Shown piece by piece: positions 52,612 through 61,479 of a stretch of 64,000 nt of DNA. The stretch is taken from contig CAJTFO010000003.1 in NCBI GenBank assembly GCA_910575755.1, positions 186,001 through 250,000 of the forward strand. Direction: 5' to 3'. Made by a program: the position numbers and the translations under genes. The notes below the pieces were generated by a model, which ran no database searches, was not told where the DNA came from, and was given only the letters and a program-made list of their open reading frames with translations. This DNA is from Desulfovibrionaceae bacterium (GTDB lineage: Bacteria; Desulfobacterota; Desulfovibrionia; Desulfovibrionales; Desulfovibrionaceae). Each line of letters opens with the position of its first letter. Positions within the stretch are counted from its first letter, which is position 1.

Positions 52612-54736
52612 TATTAAATTATCTATAGTTATTCCGTGCTATAACGTTGAAAAAACAATACAGCGTGCTCTTGATTCGATTCTTATGCAACAAGCTAGTT
52701 TCGAATGGGAGTGTATTGCTGTGAACGACGCATCCACAGATGCGACCGGCGAGATTTTGCGGGAGTATGTAAAGACTGATAGTCGGATACGGCTGTTAGA
52801 AAACGAAGACAATCAGGGAAATGCGAAGACATTTAAGAAAGGAGTGGAAACTTCCAGAGGAAACTATCTCTGCGTCCTTGATGGGGATGACTTTTATACT
52901 GTACGCGATAAGCTCCAACGGCAGGTCGATTTTCTTGATGGAGACAGAGAAAGCAAGTACGCGGCGGTTGCTCACAAATATCTGACGCTTTACCCCAACG
53001 GAACAATCAAGAAAGATTGGCGGTTATTTAGCCCCGCATCAGAACACTCCTATCTTGAGTTCATTACCAGGCACTTCTACTGTCATACATCGACAATGAT
53101 GTACCGCAACGTATTCAGAGGCATGAAAATCCCTATTTTGATGACACAACGCGGCGACACCATTAGGACGCTTATTGCCATGAACGCGTCCTACGGCAAA
53201 ATCAAAATTTTGAATTTTATCGGATCCGTGTATGTGGTCAATCCCAACGGCATATGGTCCGCGCTTGATCAGGAGGGTAAGAAAGCCGTTGATATAGAGA
53301 CATGGAAATCATGCGCAAGACATGTCGAAAGTGATCATGAGAAGAGGATCATTAGAAGTGTGGTCAAGCGGATCGGGCAACAGACCCAGCAGGAGGAAAG
53401 GAACTCGTGGTTCAGTGATTCTCTCCTTTCATATTTGAGTTCCAACATAGCAGGATACATAGCCTTCAAAGAAAAGGATTTTATCTTCCGCAAACTCTAC
53501 AAGTCAGACTTCATCGACAGCTTTTGCGAATCACTTGGCCGCATCAGAAAGGATTTCCTTGGAATCGTACCTAGCGCGAAGCCCGATCAGAAAAATGTTG
53601 CTATCGTCATCTCGGCCCTGACTAAGACAGGGGGGGGAGTGTACCAGGAAATCCTCGAACTCGTGATCATGCTCCAGTCAAAGCATGTTTCTATCATGCT
53701 TACAGACATGGAGGCCTCGGAATTCACCGAAGACATGAAGGCGGACTTCGCGCGGTTCAAAAAACTTTCGTTTGTATTTCTAAAGGGCATGCCGGACAGA
53801 CTGACCGTGCTTATGGAAAAACTCTCCCAGCTCAACGCTGGAAAAATCTATTGGTACTGCGGTCATAATAACACATGGGCCAATGCGGCTATTCAGGATT
53901 ATGGGGGAAAAAATATTGTTCCCTTCTCATTCGATCATGGGCTTTCGCTCGGGCTTTCCAATACGAACATTGACCTTTTCATCACCAAGACGCCAAAGGA
54001 TTATAAGTTGCTTTCCGGCAAGTTTGGCAACAGAACCATCTATGTACCCTGCTGGAGTATCCCTGCAAATACCGAAAGAAAATACGAACCACTTGCAGCA
54101 CGAGAGAGGTTGAACACTGCGACCGCCGCCGCTCGCTTCTATAAGTATCAGGGAGATATTCTGTGTTCATTCCAATATTTCATAGTTAATCTGATCAAAG
54201 CTACATGCGGCAAGCATGTCCATTACGGTCCACTACCGGACGAGGTTAAGGACGGCATCGTAAAGGCATTGGAGCGGCAAAGGATCAGCCCTGAGAGCTT
54301 CATCCATATTGAATGGGCGAATAACCTGCCGGATTCGATGTTGACAAATGGGGTGGACCTTTTCATCTCACCTTTCCCCATCAGTAGCATAAAGCTGAAC
54401 CTTCAATGTCTTTCGGCTGGCATTCCGGTCATGGTTTATGCTGGTGGCCTTACACGAATAGAACAAAACGACTTCCTGAATCAGGATGTCCTGAAGTGGA
54501 GGGATAGGGAGGAATTTTTCGGAATCGTCACTGCGCTCACCAGAAAGAGATTAGTTGAACTTTCAGCATCTGGGCTGGAGTACTTCAGGACGCACAATGA
54601 CCTTTCCGTAGCCATGCCTCATATCCTTTTCGACAAATGTTTTTCTCCTGTGCCGATTCCGCCGCCCTTCATAGATGCAAAGATTATTGACGCGGAAGAA
54701 ATACTGGATCTGATAGCCTTCGCCTACGAGAACTGA
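52604..54736 (+). CDS. Two-domain glycosyltransferase (GT2 + GT-B)
   Basis: A 710-residue protein. The N-terminal GT2 domain has 'LSIVIPCYNVEKTIQRALDS', 'VNDASTDATGE' and 'LCVLDGDDFY'. The C-terminal part (about 350-710) resembles a GT-B fold, with 'IVISALTKTGGGVYQEI' near residue 340-350 and 'GVDLFISPFPISSIKLNLQCLSAGIPVMVYAGG' (split: 'GVDLFISPFPISSIKLN' and 'LQCLSAGIPVMVYAGG'). A poly-G8 tract codes for the TGGG turn between them. The start ATG 52604 overlaps the upstream stop by eight bases; the frame could be extended upstream but that part lies inside the methyltransferase gene. Confidence 0.82.
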   Translation: MYNIKLSIVIPCYNVEKTIQRALDSILMQQASFEWECIAVNDASTDATGEILREYVKTDSRIRLLENEDNQGNAKTFKKGVETSRGNYLCVLDGDDFYTVRDKLQRQVDFLDGDRESKYAAVAHKYLTLYPNGTIKKDWRLFSPASEHSYLEFITRHFYCHTSTMMYRNVFRGMKIPILMTQRGDTIRTLIAMNASYGKIKILNFIGSVYVVNPNGIWSALDQEGKKAVDIETWKSCARHVESDHEKRIIRSVVKRIGQQTQQEERNSWFSDSLLSYLSSNIAGYIAFKEKDFIFRKLYKSDFIDSFCESLGRIRKDFLGIVPSAKPDQKNVAIVISALTKTGGGVYQEILELVIMLQSKHVSIMLTDMEASEFTEDMKADFARFKKLSFVFLKGMPDRLTVLMEKLSQLNAGKIYWYCGHNNTWANAAIQDYGGKNIVPFSFDHGLSLGLSNTNIDLFITKTPKDYKLLSGKFGNRTIYVPCWSIPANTERKYEPLAARERLNTATAAARFYKYQGDILCSFQYFIVNLIKATCGKHVHYGPLPDEVKDGIVKALERQRISPESFIHIEWANNLPDSMLTNGVDLFISPFPISSIKLNLQCLSAGIPVMVYAGGLTRIEQNDFLNQDVLKWRDREEFFGIVTALTRKRLVELSASGLEYFRTHNDLSVAMPHILFDKCFSPVPIPPPFIDAKIIDAEEILDLIAFAYEN
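53630..53637. repeat. Poly-G tract (G8) in coding sequence
   Basis: Eight G lie inside the two-domain glycosyltransferase at the junction of its domains. A one-base slip would truncate the C-terminal domain while leaving the GT2 domain. Such tracts are common contingency loci in other genera. Confidence 0.9.
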
Positions 54737-55079
54737 GCCATACTTTGCTGCTCTCGGAGATTCACGGATGGCCGACGAGTCTAAACAAAGGCATTCACCC
54801 GCTTTGCGGTTGATGTTCTCTTATAATTATCAAAAAACACAAGACCGGACTTCTCAGAAGCTGTTTTCACATAGTTTTCGATAATCTTTTGAGTAAAGCA
54901 TGAATATGAGAAATCTGAATATATGCTACTTCAGATTCAAATGTGCCACGGTAGCCAGCAGCGGCGCAAATCCCCGTAAGAAAAGGGAATTTTCATATGC
55001 GCCCCTCAACGCCAGTATTCCGCTTCTGACATCATGAATAGTGGCCGCATGGACTTCCGCGTGAAGAATATTCCCTTTC
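54737..55079. other. Intergenic region with an IS481-like footprint
   Basis: About 340 AT-rich bases without a supported gene. A 22-bp stretch (54835-54856) exactly matches the inverse complement of 32778-32799, within the IS481-like fragment. It marks a likely past IS insertion at the right edge of the glycan island. No clear terminator for either flanking gene. Confidence 0.55.
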
Positions 55080-56051
55080 TTAAAGATAGGAGTCCTCTTT
55101 TTCCAGATAATTGCGCACATAGTCCGCCACGCCCTCCTCCAGCGAGGTGAAGCCCAGAGGGCAGTCCACGCGGGCCAGCCAGTCCATGTCGGCGCGGGTG
55201 TAGTTCTGGTATTTGCCGTGCAGCTTTTCAGGCATGGCCACATAATCAATGCGGCACTCCCGCCCCAGGGCGGAAAACACGGCCCGGCCCAGTTCGTTGA
55301 AAGTGCGGGCCGCGCCCGTGCCCACATTGTGGATGCCGTTGACGTCCCCGCGTTCCAGCAGCCAGGCCATCAGGGCCGTGCAGTCCTTGACGTAGACAAA
55401 GTCGCGCTTCTGTTCGCCGTCGGCCAGGCCCGGCACATGGGACTTGAAGAGCGCCAGCCGACCGCCTTCGCGAATCTGGCGGTGCGCCTTGACAACCACA
55501 CTCTGCATGGAACCCTTGTGGTATTCGTTGGGACCGTAAACATTGAAGAATTTCAGGCTGACCACATCGCCGCACAGCTTTTCGCGCAACAGCCAGAGGT
55601 CAAAGAGCTGCTTGGAATAGCCGTACATGTTCAATGGCGTCAGCCGAGGTATCAGGGCCGGATCATCGCTGAAGCCCAGAGAGCCGTCGCCGTAGGTGGC
55701 CGCCGAACTGGCGTTGACGAAGCGCGCGCCCTTGTCCAGGGCGTAGCGGCAGAGATCGCGGCTGTAATGGAAATTGTTTTCCATCAGAAAATCCGCGTCG
55801 CGCTCGGTGGTGGAAGAGCAGGCCCCCAGATGAACCACAGCCGAAACCTTCCAGGGCAACGCGTCGCGCCGCAACATGTCGTAAAAACGATCACGGTGCA
55901 GATAATCCACATAGCGGCGTTTGACCAGATTGCGCCATTTCTCGCTGCTGGCCAGATTGTCCACCACCACGATTTCATCCATATCCATACGGTTGAGCTG
56001 CCAGAGCAGGGCGCTGCCGATAAAGCCCGCGCCGCCGGTGATCACATACAT
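55080..56051 (-). CDS. hldD: ADP-L-glycero-D-manno-heptose 6-epimerase
   Basis: A 323-residue short-chain dehydrogenase that makes the heptose for LPS inner core. 'YVITGGAGFIGSALLWQLN' (Rossmann), 'NASSAATYGDG' and 'YGYSKQLFDLW' (Y-x3-K), 'FFNVYGPNEYHKGSM' are typical of HldD. GAGGAGG lies before ATG 56051. It marks the return to housekeeping DNA right of the glycan island. Confidence 0.95.
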   Translation of the reverse strand: MYVITGGAGFIGSALLWQLNRMDMDEIVVVDNLASSEKWRNLVKRRYVDYLHRDRFYDMLRRDALPWKVSAVVHLGACSSTTERDADFLMENNFHYSRDLCRYALDKGARFVNASSAATYGDGSLGFSDDPALIPRLTPLNMYGYSKQLFDLWLLREKLCGDVVSLKFFNVYGPNEYHKGSMQSVVVKAHRQIREGGRLALFKSHVPGLADGEQKRDFVYVKDCTALMAWLLERGDVNGIHNVGTGAARTFNELGRAVFSALGRECRIDYVAMPEKLHGKYQNYTRADMDWLARVDCPLGFTSLEEGVADYVRNYLEKEDSYL

Positions 56052-56211
56052 AAGGCCTCCTCATGTCATGCTAGCCAAAGCCCGCGCGGCCCGCAAGCCT
56101 CAGGCCGGGGCTTTTGTCGCACCGCATGGGCGCCGCATGGCATCCGCCGGACTGGACAGTGCGGGCCAAGTTTGCCATCATCTTCAGATTGTCACTGCAA
56201 GGGGGGCCATT

Positions 56212-56538
56212 ATGGAAGTGTGCATAGGCTATATGCACGGCAAGGCGGTCATGCTGGAGCTGCGGGATGGCGTGGTCTTTCTCGACAACGAGCCTCAGCC
56301 CGTCAAAAACGTCACTGAAGAGGAGCTCACGGCCTTCAGCGAGGCCGTCAGGGCCATTCCCTACAGCACCGACCCCGGCTACACGGCCCTGGTCAATGCC
56401 AAACGCGCGGCCTTTATCGTCAGCCTGCTGGGCCGGGCCGTGGGCGATGAATGCGTCTCGCGCCTGACTCATATTCTGGACCATGTACACTACGATGTGC
56501 TGGAATACCTTGGAGAAAACGGGGACAACGATGCTTGA
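56212..56538 (+). CDS. Small hypothetical protein coupled to sufCB
   Basis: A 108-residue cytosolic-looking protein (no signal or helix), with 'MEVCIGYMHGKAVMLELR' at the start and a helical C-terminus ('RLTHILDHVHYDVLEYLGE'). I do not recognise a family. Its stop overlaps the sufC start by eight bases, so it is translationally coupled to the Suf genes and may take part in iron-sulfur assembly. GGGGGG precedes ATG 56212. Confidence 0.65.
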   Translation: MEVCIGYMHGKAVMLELRDGVVFLDNEPQPVKNVTEEELTAFSEAVRAIPYSTDPGYTALVNAKRAAFIVSLLGRAVGDECVSRLTHILDHVHYDVLEYLGENGDNDA

Positions 56539-57325
56539 AATCCATGACCTGCACGTCTCGGTCAAGGGCACGCCGGTGCTCAAGGGCATTGACCTGAGCA
56601 TCAGGGCAGGCGAAACCTTCATTCTTTTCGGCCCCAACGGCTCGGGCAAGACCACCCTGCTCATGACCCTGATGGGCGTTTCCGGCTATGAGGTCACGCG
56701 GGGGCAAATCATCTTCAAGGGCAAGGATATTACGCGCGCGCCCATGTACGAGCGGGCCCGCCTGGGCATCGGCATGTCCTTTCAGCGCCCGCCCACCATC
56801 CACGGCCTGCCCACGGGCAAACTGGTGGAGCTTTGCGGCCGGGGGCGGCAGATGGACATTGCGGGCATGGCCCGCACGGTGCATTTTGACCGCTTTCTGG
56901 ATCGCGACGTCAACGCGGGCTTTTCGGGCGGAGAGATCAAGCGCTCGGAGCTCTTGCAGCTCATGGCCCAGCGGCCGGATCTGCTGCTCTTTGACGAGCC
57001 GGAATCCGGCGTGGACCTGGAAAATATGGCCCTGGTGGGCCAAACCGTGCGCCGTCTGCTGGACGGCATGCCCGACACATGCAGCGCCACCCTGCGCGAA
57101 AGGGAACGCCGGCGCTCCACCAGCGGGCTGATCATCACCCACACCGGGCACATTCTGGAGTATGTCAATGCGCACCGGGGCCAGGTCATGTACCATGGCA
57201 AGCTCTGCTGTGAAGCCCGGCCGCGCGAGATCCTTGATCACATCGCCAACCACGGCTATCAGGAATGCCTGCGCTGCCTGGCCGGGGACATGTACGGCAA
57301 AATCGCGGAGGCGCCCCTCTTATGA
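56531..57325 (+). CDS. sufC: SufC ATPase (minimal Suf system)
   Basis: A 264-residue ABC ATPase that drives iron-sulfur cluster assembly with SufB. Walker A is GPNGSGKTT (34-42), signature 'FSGGEIKRSELLQLMAQ', Walker B 'LLLFDEPESGVDLENM', which is SufC-like rather than transporter-like. There is an insertion between residues about 180-195 ('TCSATLRERERRRSTS') not seen in most homologues. The stop overlaps sufB by four bases (ATGA). No sufD, sufS, or sufE here, so this is the ancestral two-gene form (SmsCB). Confidence 0.88.
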   Translation: MLEIHDLHVSVKGTPVLKGIDLSIRAGETFILFGPNGSGKTTLLMTLMGVSGYEVTRGQIIFKGKDITRAPMYERARLGIGMSFQRPPTIHGLPTGKLVELCGRGRQMDIAGMARTVHFDRFLDRDVNAGFSGGEIKRSELLQLMAQRPDLLLFDEPESGVDLENMALVGQTVRRLLDGMPDTCSATLRERERRRSTSGLIITHTGHILEYVNAHRGQVMYHGKLCCEARPREILDHIANHGYQECLRCLAGDMYGKIAEAPLL

Positions 57326-58485
57326 GCACTGTGGATCTCTCCCGCTTTTCCTTCAGCGGCGGCGAAAACGCCGCGCCCGTCGACGACCTGACCCGCCTGC
57401 CCGCCGAGGACCGTCAACGCCTGGTGCTGGCGGGCATTGACGTCCATGACCGCCAGGTGAGCGGCGCCTTCATGCAGCTCAACCACGCGGGCGTGCACTG
57501 CGAAACCCGCCGGGACGGCCTGGATCTCATGGACATCCGCGCGGCGCTCAAAAAATACGACGGCCTGCCGCAGTATTACTGGCAACTGCTCAATCCGGAC
57601 AAGGACGACTTTACCCGCATGGCGCACGAACGCCTGAACGGCGGCTACTTCGTGCGGGCGCGCAGGGGCGTCAGACTGACCGAACCCGTGCAGTCCTGCA
57701 TGTTCATCAAGGGGCACGGCGCGGGCCAGAGCGTTCACAATATCGTGGTGGTGGAGGAAGGCGCGGAGCTGCACATTCTGGGCGGCTGCGCCACGGCGCA
57801 TGAGGCGCGCGACGCCGCCCATCTGGGCATTACCGAATACTATGTGGAAAAGGGCGGCAAGCTGACCTTCACCATGATTCACAACTGGGGCGAGACCACC
57901 ACCGTGCGGCCGCGCTCGGTCGGGCGAGTGGACGCCGGGGGCGTGTTCCAGAACAATTACATCCTGCTCAAGCCAGTGGGCGACCTGCAAATGTATCCCC
58001 TCATGGAGCTGGCCGGTTCCGGCGCGGTGGCCCGCTTCAATTCGGTCATCGTGGCCCCGTCGGGGTCATATGTGGACTGCGGCAACCGCATTGAACTCAA
58101 TGCCCCGGACACGCGCGGCGAAGTCATCTCGCGCGTGCTGACCACGGGCGGCACGGTGATCAACCGGGGCTACATCGGCGCGGCGGCGGCCCCGGCCAAA
58201 GGGCATCTGGAGTGCAAGGGCCTGATCATGGGCGGCGGGCGCATCCACGCCATCCCTGAGCTGAACAGCAATCAGGACGGTGTGGAGCTTTCGCACGAGG
58301 CCGCCGTGGGCAAGATCGCCCAGGAGGAAATCGAATACCTCATGGCCCGCGGTCTGGACGAGGATGAAGCGGCCTCCACCATCGTGCGGGGCTTCCTCAA
58401 TGTGGAAATCATGGGCCTGCCCACGCCGTTGAAAAACGCCATGGACGAACAGATATCACTGCTGGAGACCGGCCGCGCCATGTAA
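57322..58485 (+). CDS. sufB: SufB/SufD-type scaffold (minimal Suf system)
   Basis: A 387-residue beta-helix scaffold for iron-sulfur clusters. 'HLECKGLIMGGGRIHAIPEL' contains the conserved Cys (about residue 298) equivalent to E. coli SufB C405, and 'VELSHEAAVGKIAQEEIEYLMARG' is the family C-terminal signature. It partners with SufC. The product should assemble clusters in the cytosol for the many anaerobic Fe-S enzymes. Confidence 0.9.
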   Translation: MSTVDLSRFSFSGGENAAPVDDLTRLPAEDRQRLVLAGIDVHDRQVSGAFMQLNHAGVHCETRRDGLDLMDIRAALKKYDGLPQYYWQLLNPDKDDFTRMAHERLNGGYFVRARRGVRLTEPVQSCMFIKGHGAGQSVHNIVVVEEGAELHILGGCATAHEARDAAHLGITEYYVEKGGKLTFTMIHNWGETTTVRPRSVGRVDAGGVFQNNYILLKPVGDLQMYPLMELAGSGAVARFNSVIVAPSGSYVDCGNRIELNAPDTRGEVISRVLTTGGTVINRGYIGAAAAPAKGHLECKGLIMGGGRIHAIPELNSNQDGVELSHEAAVGKIAQEEIEYLMARGLDEDEAASTIVRGFLNVEIMGLPTPLKNAMDEQISLLETGRAM

Positions 58486-58601
58486 GGCGCGGGCAAGGCG
58501 GTTCAGCGCTGACCATCCGGATCTGCCGGGGCCGCGCCAAGGGCCGGACGGCAAGTATCGCCTTGACCAGCGCGCCCGCTTCCGGCTATATGAATGTTCT
58601 T

Positions 58602-58677
58602 GGGCCTATAGCTCAGTTGGTAGAGCCTCCGGCTCATAACCGGCAGGTCCCAGGTTCAAGTCCTGGTGGGCCCACCA
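58602..58677 (+). tRNA. tRNA-Met (CAT)
   Basis: The 76-base cloverleaf has GGGCCTA/TGGGCCC acceptor pairing (one G-U), D arm TAGCTCAGTTGGTAGAGC, anticodon loop CTCATAA (CAT), T arm with GGTTCAAGTCC and encoded CCA. An elongator Met, or an Ile2 if modified, would fit the anticodon. It is followed by a terminator. Confidence 0.95.
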
Positions 58678-58690
58678 ACACAAGTTCCGC

Positions 58691-58734
58691 CAAAGTCCGC
58701 CGAGATTCGCAAAACCTTGGCGGGCTTTGCTTTT
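58691..58734 (+). terminator. Terminator after tRNA-Met
   Basis: CAAAGTCCGCC pairs with GGCGGGCTTTG (one G-U) and a CTTTT run follows. It should end the tRNA transcript. Confidence 0.65.
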
Positions 58735-58799
58735 ATGCGTTTTTATACTCCGCACGGGTTCGCCAATGTCCGTTGACATCCGCTAATTTTGGGGGGTAA

Positions 58800-59150
58800 C
58801 TTTTAATTGTCAAATCAACCATATGCAGACTCCGCGAAACAACTACCGACTTTCGTCGAAACCCGGCAAACCAGTGACGCTGACGGCAATTGTTCCTTTC
58901 GATACGGACTGTCCCGTTTTTTCCCTGAAGAAGATCGTTTTCGCCTATCTCCAGAGGATAAACCTTCCATTTGTCCGTACAGGAAAACCAGACTTTCCAC
59001 TTTGCCAAACGTTTCATCAATCTGTGGAGAGTAGCCTAATCACACCCTCCACATTCCCGGTCGATGAGTTGGCCGGTATCACGCAACAGCCTTTCCAGAT
59101 CCAAAGCTTGTCTTTTGACGTGAGAAAATGCCGCATTTGCCCTGCGGTCG
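58800..59150 (-). pseudogene. Decayed IS1-family transposase
   Basis: Minus-strand frames give 'KDKLWIWKGCC' then a frameshift and in-frame stop, then 'RLAKWKVWFSCTDKWKVYP' and 'IERNNCRQRHWFAGFRRKS' and 'VVVSRSLHMVDLT', the catalytic half of an IS1 transposase. The N-terminal part is missing and no terminal inverted repeats are clear. It lies directly after the tRNA and its terminator, a typical site for element accumulation. The copy at 32425 is related. Confidence 0.78.
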
Positions 59151-59223
59151 GACAGACCTCCCCTTGAAGGCCGGGGCGCATCGGGGTATGCTGCGCCGCA
59201 ATGATCTCAGCAAGGAAACTGCC

Positions 59224-59430
59224 ATGCCCATGAATACCGAAGAATTGCTGCAAATCCTGGCCTGCCCGCGTTGTCTGGGCTCTCTGGAGGCTCTGACCCG
59301 CGACGGGCAAAGCGCGGGCCTTGCCTGCCGGGCCTGTCAGGTGGTCTACCCCGTGCGCGACGAAATCCCGGTTATGCTGGTGGAAGAAGCCATCCCCCGC
59401 GCTGAATGGGATAAAGGAGAGCGGTTCTGA
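59224..59430 (+). CDS. Trm112/YcaR-family small zinc protein
   Basis: A 68-residue protein with 'LLQILACPRCLGSLEAL' and 'GLACRACQVVYPVRDEIPVMLVEEA', the CxxC...CxxC and 'YPVRDEIPVML' signature of the UPF0434/Trm112 group, which activates methyltransferases or acts in translation-linked processes. AAGGA precedes ATG 59224; the TGA overlaps the next start by one base. Confidence 0.85.
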   Translation: MPMNTEELLQILACPRCLGSLEALTRDGQSAGLACRACQVVYPVRDEIPVMLVEEAIPRAEWDKGERF

Positions 59431-59990
59431 TGCGTCTGCTCATGGCCTCCGACCTGCATGGCTCGCTGGAAAGCCTGCGTTTTCTGCTGACCAGGGCGCA
59501 CGCGCTACGGCCCGACCTGCTGGTGCTGCTGGGCGATCTGGTCTACCACGGCCCGCGCAACCCCCTGCCCCAAGGCTACAACACGCCCACGGTTCTTAAG
59601 GAAATGGCCGACCTCAACGCCCTGCCCTGCCCCATCACGGCAGTGCGCGGCAATTGCGACGCCGAGGTGGATCTGACCCTGCTGCCCTTTCCGGTGGCGG
59701 AAAACGCCTGGATCGACGCCGATGGCCTGCGCATTTTTGCCAGTCACGGCCACCATCTGCCCGAGCGTCCGCCCCTGCCGGGCATGCCGCAAGGCGCGGT
59801 GATCCTGCGCGGGCATACCCATGTGCCGCGCGGCGAAAGCCTGGACGGTCTGCATTTCTGGAATCCCGGTTCCCTGTCCCTGCCCAAGGGCGGTTCGCCC
59901 CGCAGTTACGGCCTGTACGAAGAAGGCGTATTCCGCGTGCTGGATATGCAAGACCGCGAAATCCTGCGCCATCAGCCGGGCGGGGCGTAA
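59430..59990 (+). CDS. YfcE-like metallophosphodiesterase
   Basis: A 186-residue calcineurin-like phosphoesterase. 'MASDLHGS' (D-x-H), 'LLGDLVYHGPRN' (GD), 'RGNCD' (GNCD) and 'LRGHTHVP' (GHTH) are the metal-binding motifs. It is similar to E. coli YfcE; natural substrate is unknown. Confidence 0.88.
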   Translation: MRLLMASDLHGSLESLRFLLTRAHALRPDLLVLLGDLVYHGPRNPLPQGYNTPTVLKEMADLNALPCPITAVRGNCDAEVDLTLLPFPVAENAWIDADGLRIFASHGHHLPERPPLPGMPQGAVILRGHTHVPRGESLDGLHFWNPGSLSLPKGGSPRSYGLYEEGVFRVLDMQDREILRHQPGGA

Positions 59991-59995
59991 GCCCC

Positions 59996-60685
59996 GTGGC
60001 AGGGCCGCTCACGCCCGCACCCGTGCCGGAAGCGGACGTCCGCCCTCACCGCGCCCCGCTGTTCCGGCTTGCGCCTGGCCTGGAACTGATTCTGGCCTCG
60101 GCCTCGCCCCGACGGCGGCAATTCCTTGCGGAATGGGGCCTGCCCTTTGTCATGACCCGCCCCGCAGGCGTGGAGCCACGTCCCGAAGCCAACGAAAAAC
60201 CCGAGGCCTACACCTGCCGCGCAGCGCAGGCCAAGGCCCTGGCGGTGGAACGCAGCCTCGACCCCGCCACCCGCGCCCGCGCCCTGATTCTGGCGGCGGA
60301 TACGGTGGTGGCCCTGGAGGGCGACATTCTGGGCAAGCCGCGCCATACGGCGCACGCCCTGGAGATGCTGTCCCGCCTCGCGGGTCGGGGCCATGAGGTC
60401 GTCAGCGCGGTTTGCCTGCTGCCGCCTCCGGGATGGCCCGGCAAGCCCTGTGAACTGTTCAGCGACGCAAGCCGGGTGTTTTTTCACGCCTGGCCGCGTT
60501 CCGTGCTGGCGGCCTATGCCCGCACCCATGAGCCTGACGACAAGGCCGGGGCATACGCCATTCAGGGCCAGGGGGCCTTTCTGGTGGAGAGGGTGGAAGG
60601 CTCCTGGAGCACGGTGGTCGGCCTTCCGGTGACCCCTCTGACCCGGATGCTGCTGGAACGCGGCCTGATCTTCCCGGCGGACTGA
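59996..60685 (+). CDS. Maf-like nucleotide pyrophosphatase
   Basis: A 229-residue member of the Maf/YhdE house-cleaning family that hydrolyses modified nucleoside triphosphates. 'LILASASPRRRQFLAEWGL' and 'ILAADTVVALEGDILGKP' are the hallmarks. A basic N-terminal extension of about 30 residues precedes the core if GTG 59996 is used. It follows the phosphoesterase by five bases. Confidence 0.84.
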   Translation: MAGPLTPAPVPEADVRPHRAPLFRLAPGLELILASASPRRRQFLAEWGLPFVMTRPAGVEPRPEANEKPEAYTCRAAQAKALAVERSLDPATRARALILAADTVVALEGDILGKPRHTAHALEMLSRLAGRGHEVVSAVCLLPPPGWPGKPCELFSDASRVFFHAWPRSVLAAYARTHEPDDKAGAYAIQGQGAFLVERVEGSWSTVVGLPVTPLTRMLLERGLIFPAD

Positions 60686-60764
60686 ATCCGCCCACTCGTT
60701 CTGACCGGCCTGAAGCCTTTCGCAAACGCTGAAAAACGCGTGTCTTCAACGCCGCGCCTCTTAT

Positions 60765-61235
60765 TCACAACGCCTTGCGCCGCGTCCAGACGTGCCGTGC
60801 GGCCAGCAGGCCGAAGGCCGTCCCGGCCAGCACATGGGAGCTTTTACTGCCGGCGAAACCCAGCACAATGCTCAGTCCGCACACGGCCAACAGGGCGCGT
60901 GCCTCCAGTTTGCGCGGGCTCAAACCCTGGCGGCAGGCTTTGCCATGCGAAAATCCGGATACAAGGGAAAAGAGACCCGATACAGGAACGGCTGCCGAAG
61001 AGCGCGCGGGCTGGCGCAGTTCCGGCAGAGCCTTTTCAAGGGTTCCGCAAATACGCTCCAGGTCGGCGTCCGGAGCCAGAATCAGCAAAATGGAACCGGA
61101 ACCGGGACGCGCCTCCAGCACTCCCTCCGCGCCGTTCAGTACAGCCAGCGCCTTGTCCAATGCGACAGTTGCGGCCAGAACCGGATGGCGCAGGCGCGCC
61201 CGGCCTTCCATTGCATGCGTAAGATATGACGGCAT
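60765..61235 (-). CDS. HMA-like membrane protein (FezC-like)
   Basis: A 156-residue protein with an N-terminal domain (about 1-75) of ferredoxin-like, HMA-type sequence without a CxxC metal site, then two C-terminal helices ('ALLAVCGLSIVLGFAG' and 'SHVLAGTAFGLLAARHVW'). In ferrosome (fez) clusters, small proteins of this layout are called FezC. It is divergent from feoA across a putative Fur-regulated region. ATG 61235 (GGAAGT before it) is chosen because the longer frame upstream has no HMA-like sequence. Confidence 0.55.
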   Translation of the reverse strand: MPSYLTHAMEGRARLRHPVLAATVALDKALAVLNGAEGVLEARPGSGSILLILAPDADLERICGTLEKALPELRQPARSSAAVPVSGLFSLVSGFSHGKACRQGLSPRKLEARALLAVCGLSIVLGFAGSKSSHVLAGTAFGLLAARHVWTRRKAL

Positions 61236-61274
61236 ACTTCCCCCTGTGTGTGAAAATCGACTCCACAAATTAAA

Positions 61275-61314
61275 ATTGAAAATGACTTTCTTTTTTCTTG
61301 ACCTATAATTCAAT
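61275..61314. promoter_or_regulatory. Possible Fur box and divergent promoter
   Basis: ATTGAAAATGACTTTC resembles a Fur box (7-1-7; about 10 of 14 consensus positions by eye) and TATAAT lies at 61304-61309. An ATTGAA...TTCAAT dyad spans the segment. It lies between the FezC-like and feoA genes, which fits iron repression of both. Confidence 0.4.
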
Positions 61315-61479
61315 TTGTTGCAAGCTTTTTTCAGCCGGGATTCACATTCCGGCGCGGCGGCCGTCAAGACCGACCCCCAAACGGCGCGCGGAAAGCCTCC
61401 GCGCCACGGGACGCCGCGCCGGCCCGGCAGCCAGACGCCATCACAGTCAACCGAAAGATGCCGATAAAAGGAAGCGCGT

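Noticed and set aside
54926..55327. A 133-codon minus-strand frame overlapping the hldD end
   Set aside because: It runs in the wrong frame of hldD and has no coherent motif.
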